This document shows, piece by piece, positions 42,101 through 53,400 of a stretch of 64,000 nt of DNA. Both the position numbers and the translations under genes were made by a program. The notes under the pieces are model-generated. The model was not told the origin of the DNA. It saw only the letters and a list, made by a program, of their open reading frames with translations, and did not search any database. The stretch spans positions 1 to 64,000 of the forward strand of contig LGRX02027214.1 in assembly GCA_001247695.2 (NCBI GenBank). Reading direction: 5' to 3'. Each line of letters opens with the position of its first letter. The first letter of the stretch is position 1. This stretch comes from Cymbomonas tetramitiformis (lineage: Eukaryota; Chlorophyta; Pyramimonadophyceae; Pyramimonadales; Pyramimonadaceae).

Positions 42101-42938
42101 CTGCATGCTCGGCCAGAGCCGCTGTGGACAGCTCGAGCGCGCCCTCGGAGGCCGCGGAAGCTTGGCTAGCCTCGTGGTCCTTGATTATAAACGCGAGCGC
42201 CTTGCAACCGACCTCCTGCACCCTGGCCGACGCCACATAAGCGCGGAGGCCGAGGCAGAGCGCGCGTATGCCTCCTGCATCGGCGATCGCCGCTTGCATG
42301 GGTGTTGACCGCACGGCCAGGTTGCGCAGTGCGTGCGCGTGCCACCGGAATAGAGAGGCCCCGCCAGCGTCCGGTTGCGCTGCACGCTGCGTGGCAGCCA
42401 CGACGATAGCCGCACCGCGAGGACCGATGGCTTCCTTGATAGGGTCCACGTCCCAGCCGTAGCACAGGTTGCCGAGCGCTCGGCAGGCTTGGATGCACAT
42501 TTCTGTCTGGAGGCCAGTTTGCGGCGTCCGCTCTAAGGTTGCCAGAAGCGCGCCGGTGGCGCCGTGTTGCAGCGCTAAGGTCTTGTTCGACCCCGCCGCC
42601 GCAACCATATCCGCCAGGGCAGCCGCACCGTCTATGGCCATGCGGAGCTGGTTGGAGCAACCTTGCTCATCTCTGGCTGTGTCTAACCAATCAGAAATCG
42701 CCGTCAAGGCGGTTCCCACTCCAGTGCGTCCGAACTCGACGGCAGCTGCGTGGTTTTTTTCGATCCGCGCAGCTTCGGCACGAAGCAGGCGCAGACAGCA
42801 AAGCCGGATGTCATCGCACGTTCCGGCCGCAGCAAGCAGGGCTGCAGTCTCCCCAGGCGTCAGCCGGCTGCCATCGTTGGGCTGTATGCACTTGGTTAGC
42901 GCGCTACAAGCGAGGGCCGCGTGCTGCTCAGCAGCCAT
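39195..42938 (-). CDS. Armadillo-like repeat / zinc-ribbon / short-chain dehydrogenase fusion, intronless
   Basis: The product is 1247 residues from MAAEQHAALA; a longer in-frame start would translate an ATATAT tract and is unlikely. Residues ~1-400 are Ala/Leu-rich helices with armadillo-like content (ACRALGNLCYGW, ALRNLAVRS). Residues ~400-700 are low complexity with a basic coiled-coil-like patch (KKKLRQEEAGRRARQAEL). Near residue 790 two CxxC pairs form a zinc ribbon (CYTCKARF...LCPKC). This is followed by an SDR Rossmann domain (ALLTGSRVKIG, DIVVNNACQT, VNVSAMEGKF). The SDR lacks the usual YxxxK; HTNMAK is in its place, which I recall as typical of this zinc-ribbon SDR subfamily. It ends GVFLKDFVETEW. 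The SDR part resembles NAD(P)-dependent oxidoreductases of bacteria, fungi and oomycetes; the substrate is unknown. The fusion to armadillo-like repeats is unusual. Confidence 0.8.
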   Translation of the reverse strand: MAAEQHAALACSALTKCIQPNDGSRLTPGETAALLAAAGTCDDIRLCCLRLLRAEAARIEKNHAAAVEFGRTGVGTALTAISDWLDTARDEQGCSNQLRMAIDGAAALADMVAAAGSNKTLALQHGATGALLATLERTPQTGLQTEMCIQACRALGNLCYGWDVDPIKEAIGPRGAAIVVAATQRAAQPDAGGASLFRWHAHALRNLAVRSTPMQAAIADAGGIRALCLGLRAYVASARVQEVGCKALAFIIKDHEASQASAASEGALELSTAALAEHAGDAAVVEAALTLLCFTVGSGSGAAARAARAVQSGAHLSALATTQALLQPTTGAKQTAAPHNKPGDDVDESSEVVGALLGQPATWRALASSTLWLLASLMSLILSALPGLPETPSCRTAMQAVSRGSVAVELEGHGLHRIFTTEAGLQAQRRAKVKEEVAACLRLLGEAQHDRRSQHTPCTTSAANCTISAAEAVAEVRVGGGGAAACPLTTDTTAEQGSDGRVTPKLADAETNSMRQERRETVIAECGERDTIGVTSPPKEEPQPPLDGHPSREEHAMKGNLGPGAGTLAPPNSVEMEDARGSGDTSTSSSVGRVDDASSSPGLGISEVDLACCVAVLNVLSKDVAQYSAPRFRALRCALGPLHKLLHARQRDIGEYERKKKLRQEEAGRRARQAELDRHHRDTTRLRSGRISRLKQLCEEGSDGPSLAIEADGTNEGGEGASGSLSYLCQVPDGAVREEQAVAIDGSGRQGRLPANPPETAAVASTSVSSVDLGADGDLGEDGPELFKSRQCYTCKARFTSLHHFYAQLCPKCAALNYRMRHASADLSGRIALLTGSRVKIGFEIGLKLLRAGAMLIATTRFPADAAARYAAAPDFDEWRHRLQLHAVDLRDVAALEGFCAFLISTLPRLDIVVNNACQTVRRPASYYSHLLEAEVAMEAAVRKASAGEPRQLAPNPGGSAQSHDELAVAGGAESRLAVGADRAVGLLPLFSQQAQRAQRHAEVSASAGAGEGGEGSVSVDLPSPALLSQLKLTSEDHAPLAAGDGGSGTLPAGRLDVNGQQIDLRTSNSWLLKLEDVSTPELVEVFAINTLAPFLLNSRLQPLMVDTASMDSPLGALAPQHTDAASTNGSAFIVNVSAMEGKFYRHKTANHPHTNMAKAALNMMTRTSAAELATCHRIYMTAVDTGWINDENPRDKAARNAAVHHFQTPLDEVDAAARVLHPVFDGVSTGSPVFGVFLKDFVETEW

Positions 42939-42984
42939 GATCTCGAAGAGAAGGTGACGGCGATTGCCGAAGGCAGAAGACTGA

Positions 42985-43024
42985 ATGCGAACTGATATAT
43001 ATATAGATATATATATATATATAG
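42985..43024. repeat. AT dinucleotide tract
   Basis: TATATATATAGATATATATA-like run just upstream of the SDR-fusion start codon, in its presumed 5' leader. Confidence 0.7.
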
Positions 43025-43055
43025 GCGGAGGCACTGGTGTCCTTGTCTTTCGCAA

Positions 43056-43966
43056 ATCACGTTTAGAGATTCTTTACCTGCATATTCCTCCCGTTCACGT
43101 TCCCGAGTAAACTGGATTTGGCTTTCAGAAGGTAATCCAAATGGACACAAAGCTGATCAGGAAGCTCAGAGGACGTCTTTTACGACGTCATAGAGTTAGC
43201 GACAAAAGTTTTAGGGGTAAGTCGTGTAAACTAACACATTTCGACCGCTTGCAGCTCGATCAAATTTACTGTTCATTGAGGAGATCTTCCGATTCGAATA
43301 TTTTGCACACCTGTTGTCGAAGCTCGATTGAGTGATGGAGGTGGAATTTGTGCCTTAAGATCCCTTTTGAAGTGTTTAATTTGCCACAACCTTAGGAGAC
43401 CGCACTGAGGCACGAAGACCAGAGACGCGCAGCTCGCCTCACCCTTTCATTGCGAAGATGATTTGCACGCGAGTATTTCTTCGGGAGATCCACCTGAAAC
43501 ATACATTTCATATAACATACGAAGAGACGATCGTTGCCGCACAGGCTTGATACGAGAGAGACCTTCCTCGTGGAAACAGAAGCACTGAAGCAGGGCACGC
43601 TTCTTTGCACGCTTCACGCCCGTGATTTAACCTGACGTGCGTGAGAGGTCTATACTTGAACTCCACTCGACTCAGGCAGATTTGCACCGTTGGAGTTGCG
43701 CAGTCTGCACAGTTCTATAAAGTGACAGTGGGGAGCAACAAAGGAATGTATCGTATTTTGATCTCTGGAATCGTATATGGACTGTCGGATTCGGAAAATT
43801 GTCACTGTTAAAAATGAACGGACCAGTTTAAGTTGGGCAGCTCTAACGATCTCCAGGACTCCAGCACCTCATCCGTCGCGCTCTCGCCGTCTCGCGCATC
43901 CACCGAATGGTCCGGATCCCCGGAATGAATAAGATTTTTACAGATTTTCCCAACCTAGCGCTAGGA
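43056..43966. other. Intergenic region between divergent genes
   Basis: I see no supported gene. The minus-strand SDR fusion and the plus-strand surface-protein gene diverge from here, so promoters are expected, but no motif is clear. Confidence 0.35.
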
Positions 43967-43968
43967 TA

Positions 43969-44306
43969 CAGTGGGGGGAACCCTATACGGACGCCTTTTT
44001 CGATCGGTCCGTACGATCGCATACGTTGATAAAATCGAACGGGATAAAGCGCTGGTAGTAACGGTCAACGAGAGGATGAGTTCCCCCAGCGGACACGTTT
44101 TCTAGTTCTGAACTAAAATACGTCCAGAGTACGAAAACTGTCTATAGCGATTATATCCGGGAACCCTATACGTACGTCCCATTGTCTATTATATAGCAAA
44201 ATATTATACACAAAATATTTCTGGTGTGATTGGACAGTCGACAATATTTAAGATATGAACAGGTCGTACGCATAGGGTTCCCGTCCGTATAGGGTTCCCT
44301 CCACTG
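43969..44306. mobile_element. 338-bp Tc1/mariner-type MITE flanked by TA
   Basis: The left terminus CAGTGGGGGGAACCCTATAC (43969) and its complement ending at 44306 form terminal inverted repeats of ~25 bp. TA lies on both outer sides (43967-43968 and 44307-44308), the target duplication expected for Tc1/mariner elements. Related GGGAACCCTATACGTACG sequence is repeated inside at about 44158. No transposase, so non-autonomous. Confidence 0.8.
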
Positions 44307-44424
44307 TAGGGTCTAGTGTCACAGCACTTTTACATTTAGCGAGGATCTTGAATTGCTTGCGGTTGGTGAGTACTCGCGTCGGTGCAGTTTTTGTGCCCCG
44401 ACAAACAGATTCATACTTGTCAAG

Positions 44425-47400
44425 ATGCAGCGCATTTTCGTCTTGCTTTGCTGTGTCGCGGTTGCTAATGCAGCCAGCTACACATGGGGTTACGGATGTT
44501 CTGAGTGGACTGCCGACAGCCCAGCTGACTGTTGGTACCCGGCTGGCATCCCCGGCGCACACGACACAGTGATTTTTTCCGACTACGATGTGAACGTCGT
44601 CAACTGCTCTGGTCCAGTTTGCCACAGGCCAGCTAGCCCGACCGGTGTTGCAAACTCAGGTTTGTGCTCACCTTCGTCTCATGAACTTGCTTTTGTCGTC
44701 AACTGGGCTCCAGGCGGCACCTGCCTGTGCACTTCTCGCGCGAGCAAGCACTTTCTGTATCATGCCGCTCAACGTTGTCTCAGACCTGCAAAAGAAACAG
44801 GAAGACACCCTTCGACATTAACTTGAAGTCATGTGTTTGTTGGGGACAGTCACGCGTGCAGTAACTCGGAAATTGCTCTCTGACGATGAGGACGGTAAGG
44901 CTCTGTGAAAATGTTAAAGGCGAATGCTGTATCAAGGAAAGTCTAGATCTATCAAGCTATTTTTCGTTCCTGTCCCGCGTGGTCGCGGTTTCCGGGATGT
45001 CGCGTGAAGACGACTGCAGCTTGACGCAGAGAGGTTCTACCACGACCCTTGCTTCCTCGGGCCTGGCAGTGGTTGAACCTTTTTGTGTTGTTTGCGACAG
45101 TTTCGGTAGCGGCCGGGCAAGCGAATTCCGTCGGGCTTGCGAACGATACGGACACTACTGTCGACACGTACGATGGAACACACCAGGTGCGTCTTTCTTC
45201 ACCGGCATGTTGTCTCGGGTATCCTCCTTTTTACTTAGTCTGGTATCGTGTTCACCAAAGCTGAGGGTTGAGCTTTCCACGGAACCGAAAGTTTGGGGGA
45301 CTAGACCGCTTCGACCGGTCCACTCAGAACCATGTTATGTTCTTCTGAAGTTGTTCGTCAATAAATCGTTCACGTGCTGCTCGATCCCAGCGATTGAGAC
45401 ATTTTGTACAAAGTGTTCAGTCACATGCCAGGTACAGGCTTGTGAAGTCCGCGCTGCCTCAAATGGCCCGGATGGCCCACGCCAAACGAACTGCATGCAC
45501 TCGAGGGACCATCAATTGCTTGCCGAATATCAAAACAGCTTTGTGAAACAACCAAGCAACACCATTGTGAAACCTTTCCTCTGCTGTCGGCATTACCACA
45601 TGCAGCGCAATGCGTACTCCACGCTGGCGTCCACTCCATCCACAGTACTGTTGCACGATGCACACCCGTGTGTTGACTGGAGCAATTGGCTCAGGTGATT
45701 CGCGTGGGTGCTATCCGTATCGAGAAAGGTTGTAAAGTGATCATCACCGCAAACACTTTTCTAGAGCTCGCAGGCCCTGGTAAGTTGTTTTGAGCTCGCT
45801 GCTTCCCTCGTCCCCATGGATGGGCGTTGCCCGGTGTAAAGTCGTATTCGACTTGCTGTGACAATTTGCAGGCGAGGGTCTCGCGACAGACCAGCGTCGG
45901 TGTGAGAAACATCTGGATGCTGACAGTCCGTGTGTCCCCAAGCAGGAGAGTCAAACATTCTTGGAGAGCTTGAGGTGGATTCACACGGATTCAAAGGCGA
46001 AATTTCTTCAGTTGGTTCTATCAACTGGTTCATGTTTGGAGGTTTGTATGGAAAGAGCAACATTCATGTTTATGGGAAGTTGACGATCCGCAGCGGCATC
46101 CTCGCGGGTATGTCCCGAGCTCTGCTTCGGTGACGTCGGGCAGCAAACTACATCATGCACAGTTTCAACTTCGACTGCCTGGCCTCAGATTAGTTTTTAA
46201 GAAGAGGGAACACAGATCAAAATCTAGTTGAACACAATCCAAAGAATAGGCGTCGGTATTCTACTCGAGCTGTGCAGGTTTCTTTCAACCTGGCTGGATC
46301 TGAGCGCTGCGTTATGTGTGCCTCGAGCAGGCTCCTTCCCAGGGTGCAGTGACTACTACTCTGAGTCACAGACTGCTGTGGAAAATGGCGGCGTGCTGTC
46401 CATCGGGGACTTCCAGGGCACCCAAGGGGCCTCTGTTGGGATCTTTCTCAACCGCCTCATCACCAACCAGCAAGGCGGCTCCATCAACGTGAACTTTGCA
46501 AGCGAGTCTGCTGAACGTGAGCCGCTTTTTCAGTACCTGTTTTGTTTTTGGCGTTTAGGTTTCCTTGAATGCGAATCGGGGTCTGGCAGAGGGGAAGCAC
46601 TGAAGATGTGAGTTCCATAAGAGAGTCGCTCTTCGACTCTCACGGACCTTCCTCATCAGCCTGTCGGGCATATACATACACACACATATAGTGCAGTCTC
46701 CTGTGGCTTCGGGGTGCCAAAGGATTCGCAAGGATAAGCATACACACACATAGTGCAGTCTCCTGTGGCTTCGGGGTGCCAAAGGATTCGCAAGGAGAAG
46801 CATACACACACATAGTGCAGTCTCCTGTGGCTTCGGGGTGCCAAAGGATTCGCAAGGATAAGCATACACACACACACTTCGTGGCTCGATTGGCGGAGTT
46901 GAGCCGGCTCCAGAGACACAGCGGCAGTGCGCCGGCAGGACAGCCGCAGAAGGGCTCAGGTGGCCCAGTGAGGCTCAGGGAGCAGAGGGGTGGTCTTGCG
47001 CGTGGGCTTGGTGGTGGAGATATGGATCGCGCAGCTCGGGGGGCAGGGATGAACCGGTTTCAGGCACAAGGCGGCAGTGCGCTGGCAGTGCAAATGCAGA
47101 GGGGCCCGGGTGGCTCAGCGAGGCTTAGGGGGTCCCATTCTTCACCAGTGAGCTCCGGATAATCCGGATGAGTGTCCCGAAGTGTGTGCTGAATCCTTTG
47201 ATCCCCGGCGTGGGTACATAGTGCGGTTTCCTGTGGCTTCGGGGTGCCAAAGGAGTCGCAAGGATAAGCACACACACAGTTCCAGGTTCCGAGCGCAAAC
47301 TAATATTACGGCTCATGTCACAACAGCCAAGCCCTCGTGACCTGTCAGTCTGCCGTCACCACTCGTGTCACAACAGCCAAGCCCTCGTGACCTGTCATTC

Positions 47401-50400
47401 TTCCGTCACCACTCGTGTCACAACAGCCAAGCCCTCGTGACCTGTCAGTCTGCCGTCACCACTGTCACAACAGCCAAGCCCTCGTGACCTGTCAGTCTGC
47501 CGTCACCTCTCGTGTAACCGCAGCCAAGCCCTCGTGACCTGTCATTCTGCCGTCACCACTCGTGTCACAACAGCCAAGCCCTCGTGACCTGTCAGTCTGC
47601 CGTCACCACTGTCACAACAGCCAAGCCCTCGTGACCTGTCAGTCTGCCGTCACCACTCGTATCACAGCAGCCAAGCCCTCGTGACCTGTCAGTCTGCCGT
47701 CACCACTCGTATCACAGCAGCCAAGCCCTCGTGACCTGTCAGTCTGCAATAAGGGGATTGTTTTTTCCGTGGCTGTGATTGCTTAGGAATCGCTGTTAGG
47801 CAATTTTTGTAGGGTGCGCTTGCATTATTCATCTTACATATTGCCGTGCAATGATTGGCATTGCAGCTTGTCTATGCTTTCTTGTGTGGACCTTTCTGTT
47901 GACCTGCCATATAAATTTGACACTGGAGGCTGGTGGAGGAATGTGTCAAGGCTACATCCATTGGGGAGCGTTCTGGGGCTTGTCCGCGGGTTACTGTCCG
48001 GTGTACTCGTCCGGGGGCCGCGACACCTGGGGTGGCATGACCATCAACAACTATGGCACAATGCAAATCAACCAGACTGTCCTCAAGATGCATGCGTGTG
48101 CTACTTTGAACAATCACTATAGTGGTATCCTCAACATTACCAACTGTAAGGCCCCTCCGTCACACTTCCGGTCACTTGCCATCCCTCTCGGTGTGAGGGC
48201 ACCCTTTGCACGGTGCTCGGGCTCTTGAGGACCCAGATGCTCGGGCTCTTGAGGACCCAGGTGCTCGGGCTCTTGAGGACCCAGATGCTAGGGTTCTTGA
48301 GGACCCAGATGCTCGGGCTCTTGAGGACCCAGATGCTCGCTCGGGCTCTTGAGGACCCAGATGCTCGGGCTCTTGAGGACCCAGATGCTTGGGCTCTTGA
48401 GGACCCAGATGCTCGAGCTCCTGGAGGTCTTAGTGCAAGCCTCCCTCTCTGTATAAGGGTACCCCTATACAGAATGCTCGGGCTCCTACATTCCTTATGC
48501 CACCCAAGTGCCAGCTTTGAGTACGCATACAAATTTAAGCATGAACCCTTACACCGATTTGAGGATGGCGCGAGCTGCACAGGCTGGCTGCTGCTCAGAA
48601 TGCTTGGGCACAATGCGGCAAAATTGTTGCTAAAACGTGTGCACGCAATATAAGTTTGTACCGCGCAGGTCTCGACCTAAAGCTTAAGTGGCACTGAACA
48701 CGAGTTTTTAACTGAACGCCACATGCATTGTACACGGGTCTGAAATAAATGCCACATGCATTGTACACGGATTTCAACTGAACGCCACATGCATTGTACA
48801 CGGGTTTCAACTGCACGCCACATGCAATGTACACGGGTTTCAACTGAACGCCACACGCACTGTACACGGGTTTCAACTGAACGCCACATGCATTATACAC
48901 GGGTTTCAACTGCACGCCACATGCACTGTACACGGGTTTCAACTGAACGCCACATGCACTGTACACGGGTTTCAACTGCACGCCACATGCATTGTACACG
49001 GTTTCAACTGAACGCCACATGCATTGTACACGAAGTTTTTAACTGCACGCCACATGCATTGTACACGGTTTCAACTGAACGCCACATGCATTGTACACGG
49101 TTTCAACTGAACGCCACATGCACTGTACACGGGTTTCAACTGAATGCCACATGCATTATACACGGGTTTCAACTGAACGCCACATGCATTGTACACGGGT
49201 TTCAACTGCACGCCACATGCATTGTACACGGGTTCCAGCTAAATCGACTCGCTTCAGCAGCCCAAGGGAGCTACAGTTGCGCTCTGTTATCTGGGTTTGT
49301 GTTCGGAGTAGGCTATATTGCGAAGAGCTCACCAGTTTATATGTTTTTGCTTCATGTGCAACTCCACGAGGCTGATGCGGAGAGCGTGGATGAGGCTTGG
49401 TACAGCTCGCATCATGGATGGGCAATATGATGGTGGAGCGTGTGACGTCGGCACCAGAGTCACCAACCTGGGCGTTTGCAACCTGATTGGCTATTACAAT
49501 GAAATCAACGTGTACACTTATAACGTTGGGTGGTTCGGCAGCTCGGGATCCATCCGCTTTACCAGTGAAGTCACCAATCACGGCCAGATGACTCTGTCAA
49601 AGAGCGCCTCTGCTGAAGCCGGTGACCACGTCATTTCGTTCCACGGAGGACTCGCTAATGCCGGGGTCATGTCCATGAAGGTGGAAACCCCTTTCCCCTC
49701 CCCCAGCACTGCACCTTGCGAATCGAGGCACCGCAAGTGGCTCACAGGTGCTGCAGCCCTCGGATATTGGCACACACCTCTGGATGGTTCATGCTTGATG
49801 CATGATGCCGTACAGCCTCCTGAACGGGAACCCAAGGGACTGATCCCACCTGTCATACGTGTGGTCGTATCAGAGCAGCGCGTGAGGCCGTAGTGCATGG
49901 CGATGTCGTGCATGCCGCACACATGAGGTTGCGTGGACTGTGCTGGCTCAGGGTGGCAGCCTGCACTCCACAAACACCATCATGAACACCGGTACCATGC
50001 GCGCAGAGGCGGAGGCACACAAGCTCACCAGCCCCATCACCAACGCGGGCAACCTCACCCTGCACTCCGAGGGTCATCTTACTCTGTCCGGCCCAGTCGT
50101 CAACCACGGCAACCTGGTGAGTCTCCCAGCTGCGCTCCGTCTATGTGCGCTTGCGCTGCACAGGAAGGGCGACGCTTATCCCTTCTTCGTTCCCTGAGCA
50201 CAGAATGGCGTCTCCTGAGGGGCGCCTTCCCACCCGATGCACCATGTGCGTCTCCATTTTCCTTGCAGCTTCCGCTTGCATGGCTTTCAGTGCGTCACAT
50301 GCTGCAGTCTCCCTGTGCCTCACTACGTTGCCGAAACTGAGGTGTAATGCTGAGCGGTGTGCTGGGCGTGTGCTGTCTAGAACGTGGTGTCCAAGAGTAC

Positions 50401-53400
50401 TGCATGCTTCGAGGGTTCCATGGCCAACTCGGGGAACATCACCATCTCAGAGGTGCCGCGGCCCTCGACACACACACCCACGCCGCCCGCTGCAGTCCGC
50501 TTTGCTGTGCGACGGTGCACACACTTCTCCCCGCTTGTGTGCGCAGCTCCATATAAAAGGGCTTGGTACGACGGCTTGCAAGAGCGGACTACATTCTTGG
50601 AGTGGATGGCACTGCCCCTTCCTCGGCTGCTAAAGCACCCATCGCATTGTTCACTTATGCTGTTCTCTTAACCCAACTCGACTTGACACAAGAGTATTCT
50701 CGCAGTTCGAGACGCCAGGGATAAAATACATGATATGTGACGGTAAGTGAACCTGTTGTTGGGTTCTGGTGTCTCTGCTTGATGATGGAAAAGGGCGGGC
50801 ACGGAAGAGGGACATGGGGCGGAATGGAGGGAGTGATGGGGGTGCTGGGGTGGTGGAGGAAGGGAGGGGAGAAGAAGGGGAATCACCTTTACGCGAGGGG
50901 GGAATTGCCATGCAGGGGGATGCCATGTTCCACGGACCCTTCTCCTCACACGAGGGGAACCTGCATGTGGAGAAGGCGGCTCAACTTGGGCTCATGTCCC
51001 GCTACCTTTCCTACTGGCCCGGGTATATTGGACCCTACGGCCCCTTCAGCGAGGCCAAAAACACCGAGGTGATTTTTTTGCCACGATCAGCCTTCCTCCA
51101 TGATGAAATAGATGGAGGCGTATTTGGGTGTGAGTGATAAGGCGCCACAAGTAAGACTACAGCCGCGCTTAATCGCGCGCTTTTCACTTTTTGTCAAGAA
51201 GCTTTATTTAGCAGAAGGCAGCACTGAATATACGTTGTGATTAAATCCACCGTGAAGGATTGCTTAAGTCTCACTTAACGTCCAGTGCATGAATGTCCAT
51301 TTGCAGAGATGCCATCAAATGGAAGCAGAGAGTGACGGTCGGGAGAGCAGCGAAAGCAAAAGGCACAGAGCTTCCTGGCCTGCGATGGTTGAGTGTCATT
51401 TGCGCTTTGGCGCTGCATCGTCTCAAGCTGGCATATGCCAACCTGTATACTGTCTCTGCTATCATAGATGCCAGCAAGAAGCTGCGGATGTGCTCTGTCA
51501 GAGATGCAATCTGCAAAGCACTTACATCCAATCTCGGTCTGCCGTCGATATTTTACCTTTCGCTATAACGTGTGTTTGCCATTGACCAGTGATGAAGTTA
51601 TGACACGATGACGGCCAGTGATCCCCGTCAGCGTGACGGCACCATCCACCCGAGAAGACCATCTTCTCGTCCCGCATAGCCATACCATCGATGAGAGCTC
51701 TGACCACAGTTCGTGCACAAGTGGCAGCCCCCTAGCGAGGGCTGTGTGCAGAAACATGTTCACTGCGGTGTGTCCACCGGCAGCTGACTCAGTCTTTAGC
51801 GACTGAAGAACCACTGAGGTTTTCCTGGTCACCCATCATCTTCCATGCGGAGTTCACAGCAAGACTCCGACCCGTTGATGTCCTCGCCCAAGCCGAGTCT
51901 CACCACCCTGTGCTCCAGCAACTTCCATGCGGAGTTCACAGCAAGACTCCGACCCCGTTGTGCTCATTCCATGCGGAGTTCACAGCAAGACTCCGTCCGT
52001 TGATGTCCTCGTCCAAGTCTCACCACCCTGTGCTCCAGCAACTTCCATGCGGAGTTCACAGCAAGACTCCGTCCCGTTGATGTCCTCGTCCAAGCCGAGT
52101 CTCACCACCCTGTGCTCCAGCAACTTCCATGCGGAGTTCACAGCAAGCGGAGTTCACAGCAAGACTCCGTCCCGTTGATGTCCTCGTCCAAGCCGAGTCT
52201 CACCACCCTGTGCTCCAGCAACTTCCTCAGCTGCCCAACTCCACCCCACAGAATCGTTTTCATCTCTTCAGCACCTGATGCCCCTTCCCCTGCAGCAGCG
52301 CCACTGATACCTCATCTGCAGTCGAGCTCCCGCGCTCCCACTGCACGCTGGTGCCCGTGGGTGCTCATCCAAGAGTTGCAAAAACGGACTACGCGTAGAA
52401 GTACGCCCGCAGCAGTGCCAACTTCTCCACCATGTTTAGGGTTTTAGGGTTTCCGGAGAATCGAGATGAGTGTCCCGAAGTGTTTGTTGGATCCTTTGAT
52501 CTCCGGTGTGGGTACATAGTGCAGCCGGTCTTCTGTGGCTACGGGGTGCCAAAGGTGTCGGTCCAAGGAGAAGCACACACATGCCCAGTGAAAAACGTGA
52601 TTGGTGTGCCAGTCCATCACTTTCTTGCCAGTGAGGTCTAAAGCATGCACCTCTGTTTCTGCCATTGTCGTCTCGCCAGTGAGGTCTAAAGCATGCACCT
52701 CTGTTTCTGCAGTTATCTTCTCGCCAGTGAGGTCTAAAGCATGCACCTCTGTTTCTGCCATTGTCTTCTCGCCAGTGAGGTCTAAAGCCTGCACCCCTGT
52801 TTCTGCCATTGTCTTCTCGCCAGTGAGGTTTACAAGCCTGCACCTCTGTTTCTGCCATTGTCTTCTCGCCAGTGAGGTTTACAAGCCTGCACCTCTGTTT
52901 CTGCCATTGTCTTCGCCAGTGAGGTCTAAAGCATGCACCTCTGTTTCTTGTCTTCTCGCCAGTGAGGTTTACAAGCCTGCACCCCTGTTTCTGCCATTGT
53001 CTTCTCGCCAGTGAGGCCTAAAGCCTGCACCTCTGTTTCTGCCATTGTCTTCTCGCCAGTGAGGTTTACAAGCCTGCACCTCTGTTTCTGCCATTGTCTT
53101 CTCGCCAGTGAGGTTTACAAGCCTGCACCTCTGTTTCTGCCATTGTCTTCTCGCCTGCGTTACGTTTCATACGTCGCTGTCCATCTCTTTCTCAACCAGA
53201 CTGGTGTTGAGGAGTTTGTAGATCTCCTCCGTGAGATCCATGGTCTCATCACTGCCGTTGTACAGCTCAAGGGCGTTATGCTCCTCGTTGTACTGCTGAA
53301 GGATGGCATCACACCGAGGGTAACGGGCATCATGCCACAAAGATCTCGATAATCGTGACCAGAGGAATGCCAGAAATGCGGTACAGCCGACCACCTCCTG

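Noticed and set aside
39188..42957. Several plus-strand ORFs of 60-218 codons
   Set aside because: They overlap the well-supported minus-strand SDR fusion, whose GC-rich codons keep the other frames open.
47310..47748. Possible CRISPR-like array
   Set aside because: The units are contiguous repeats without unique spacers and sit in a eukaryotic intron, so this is a minisatellite.
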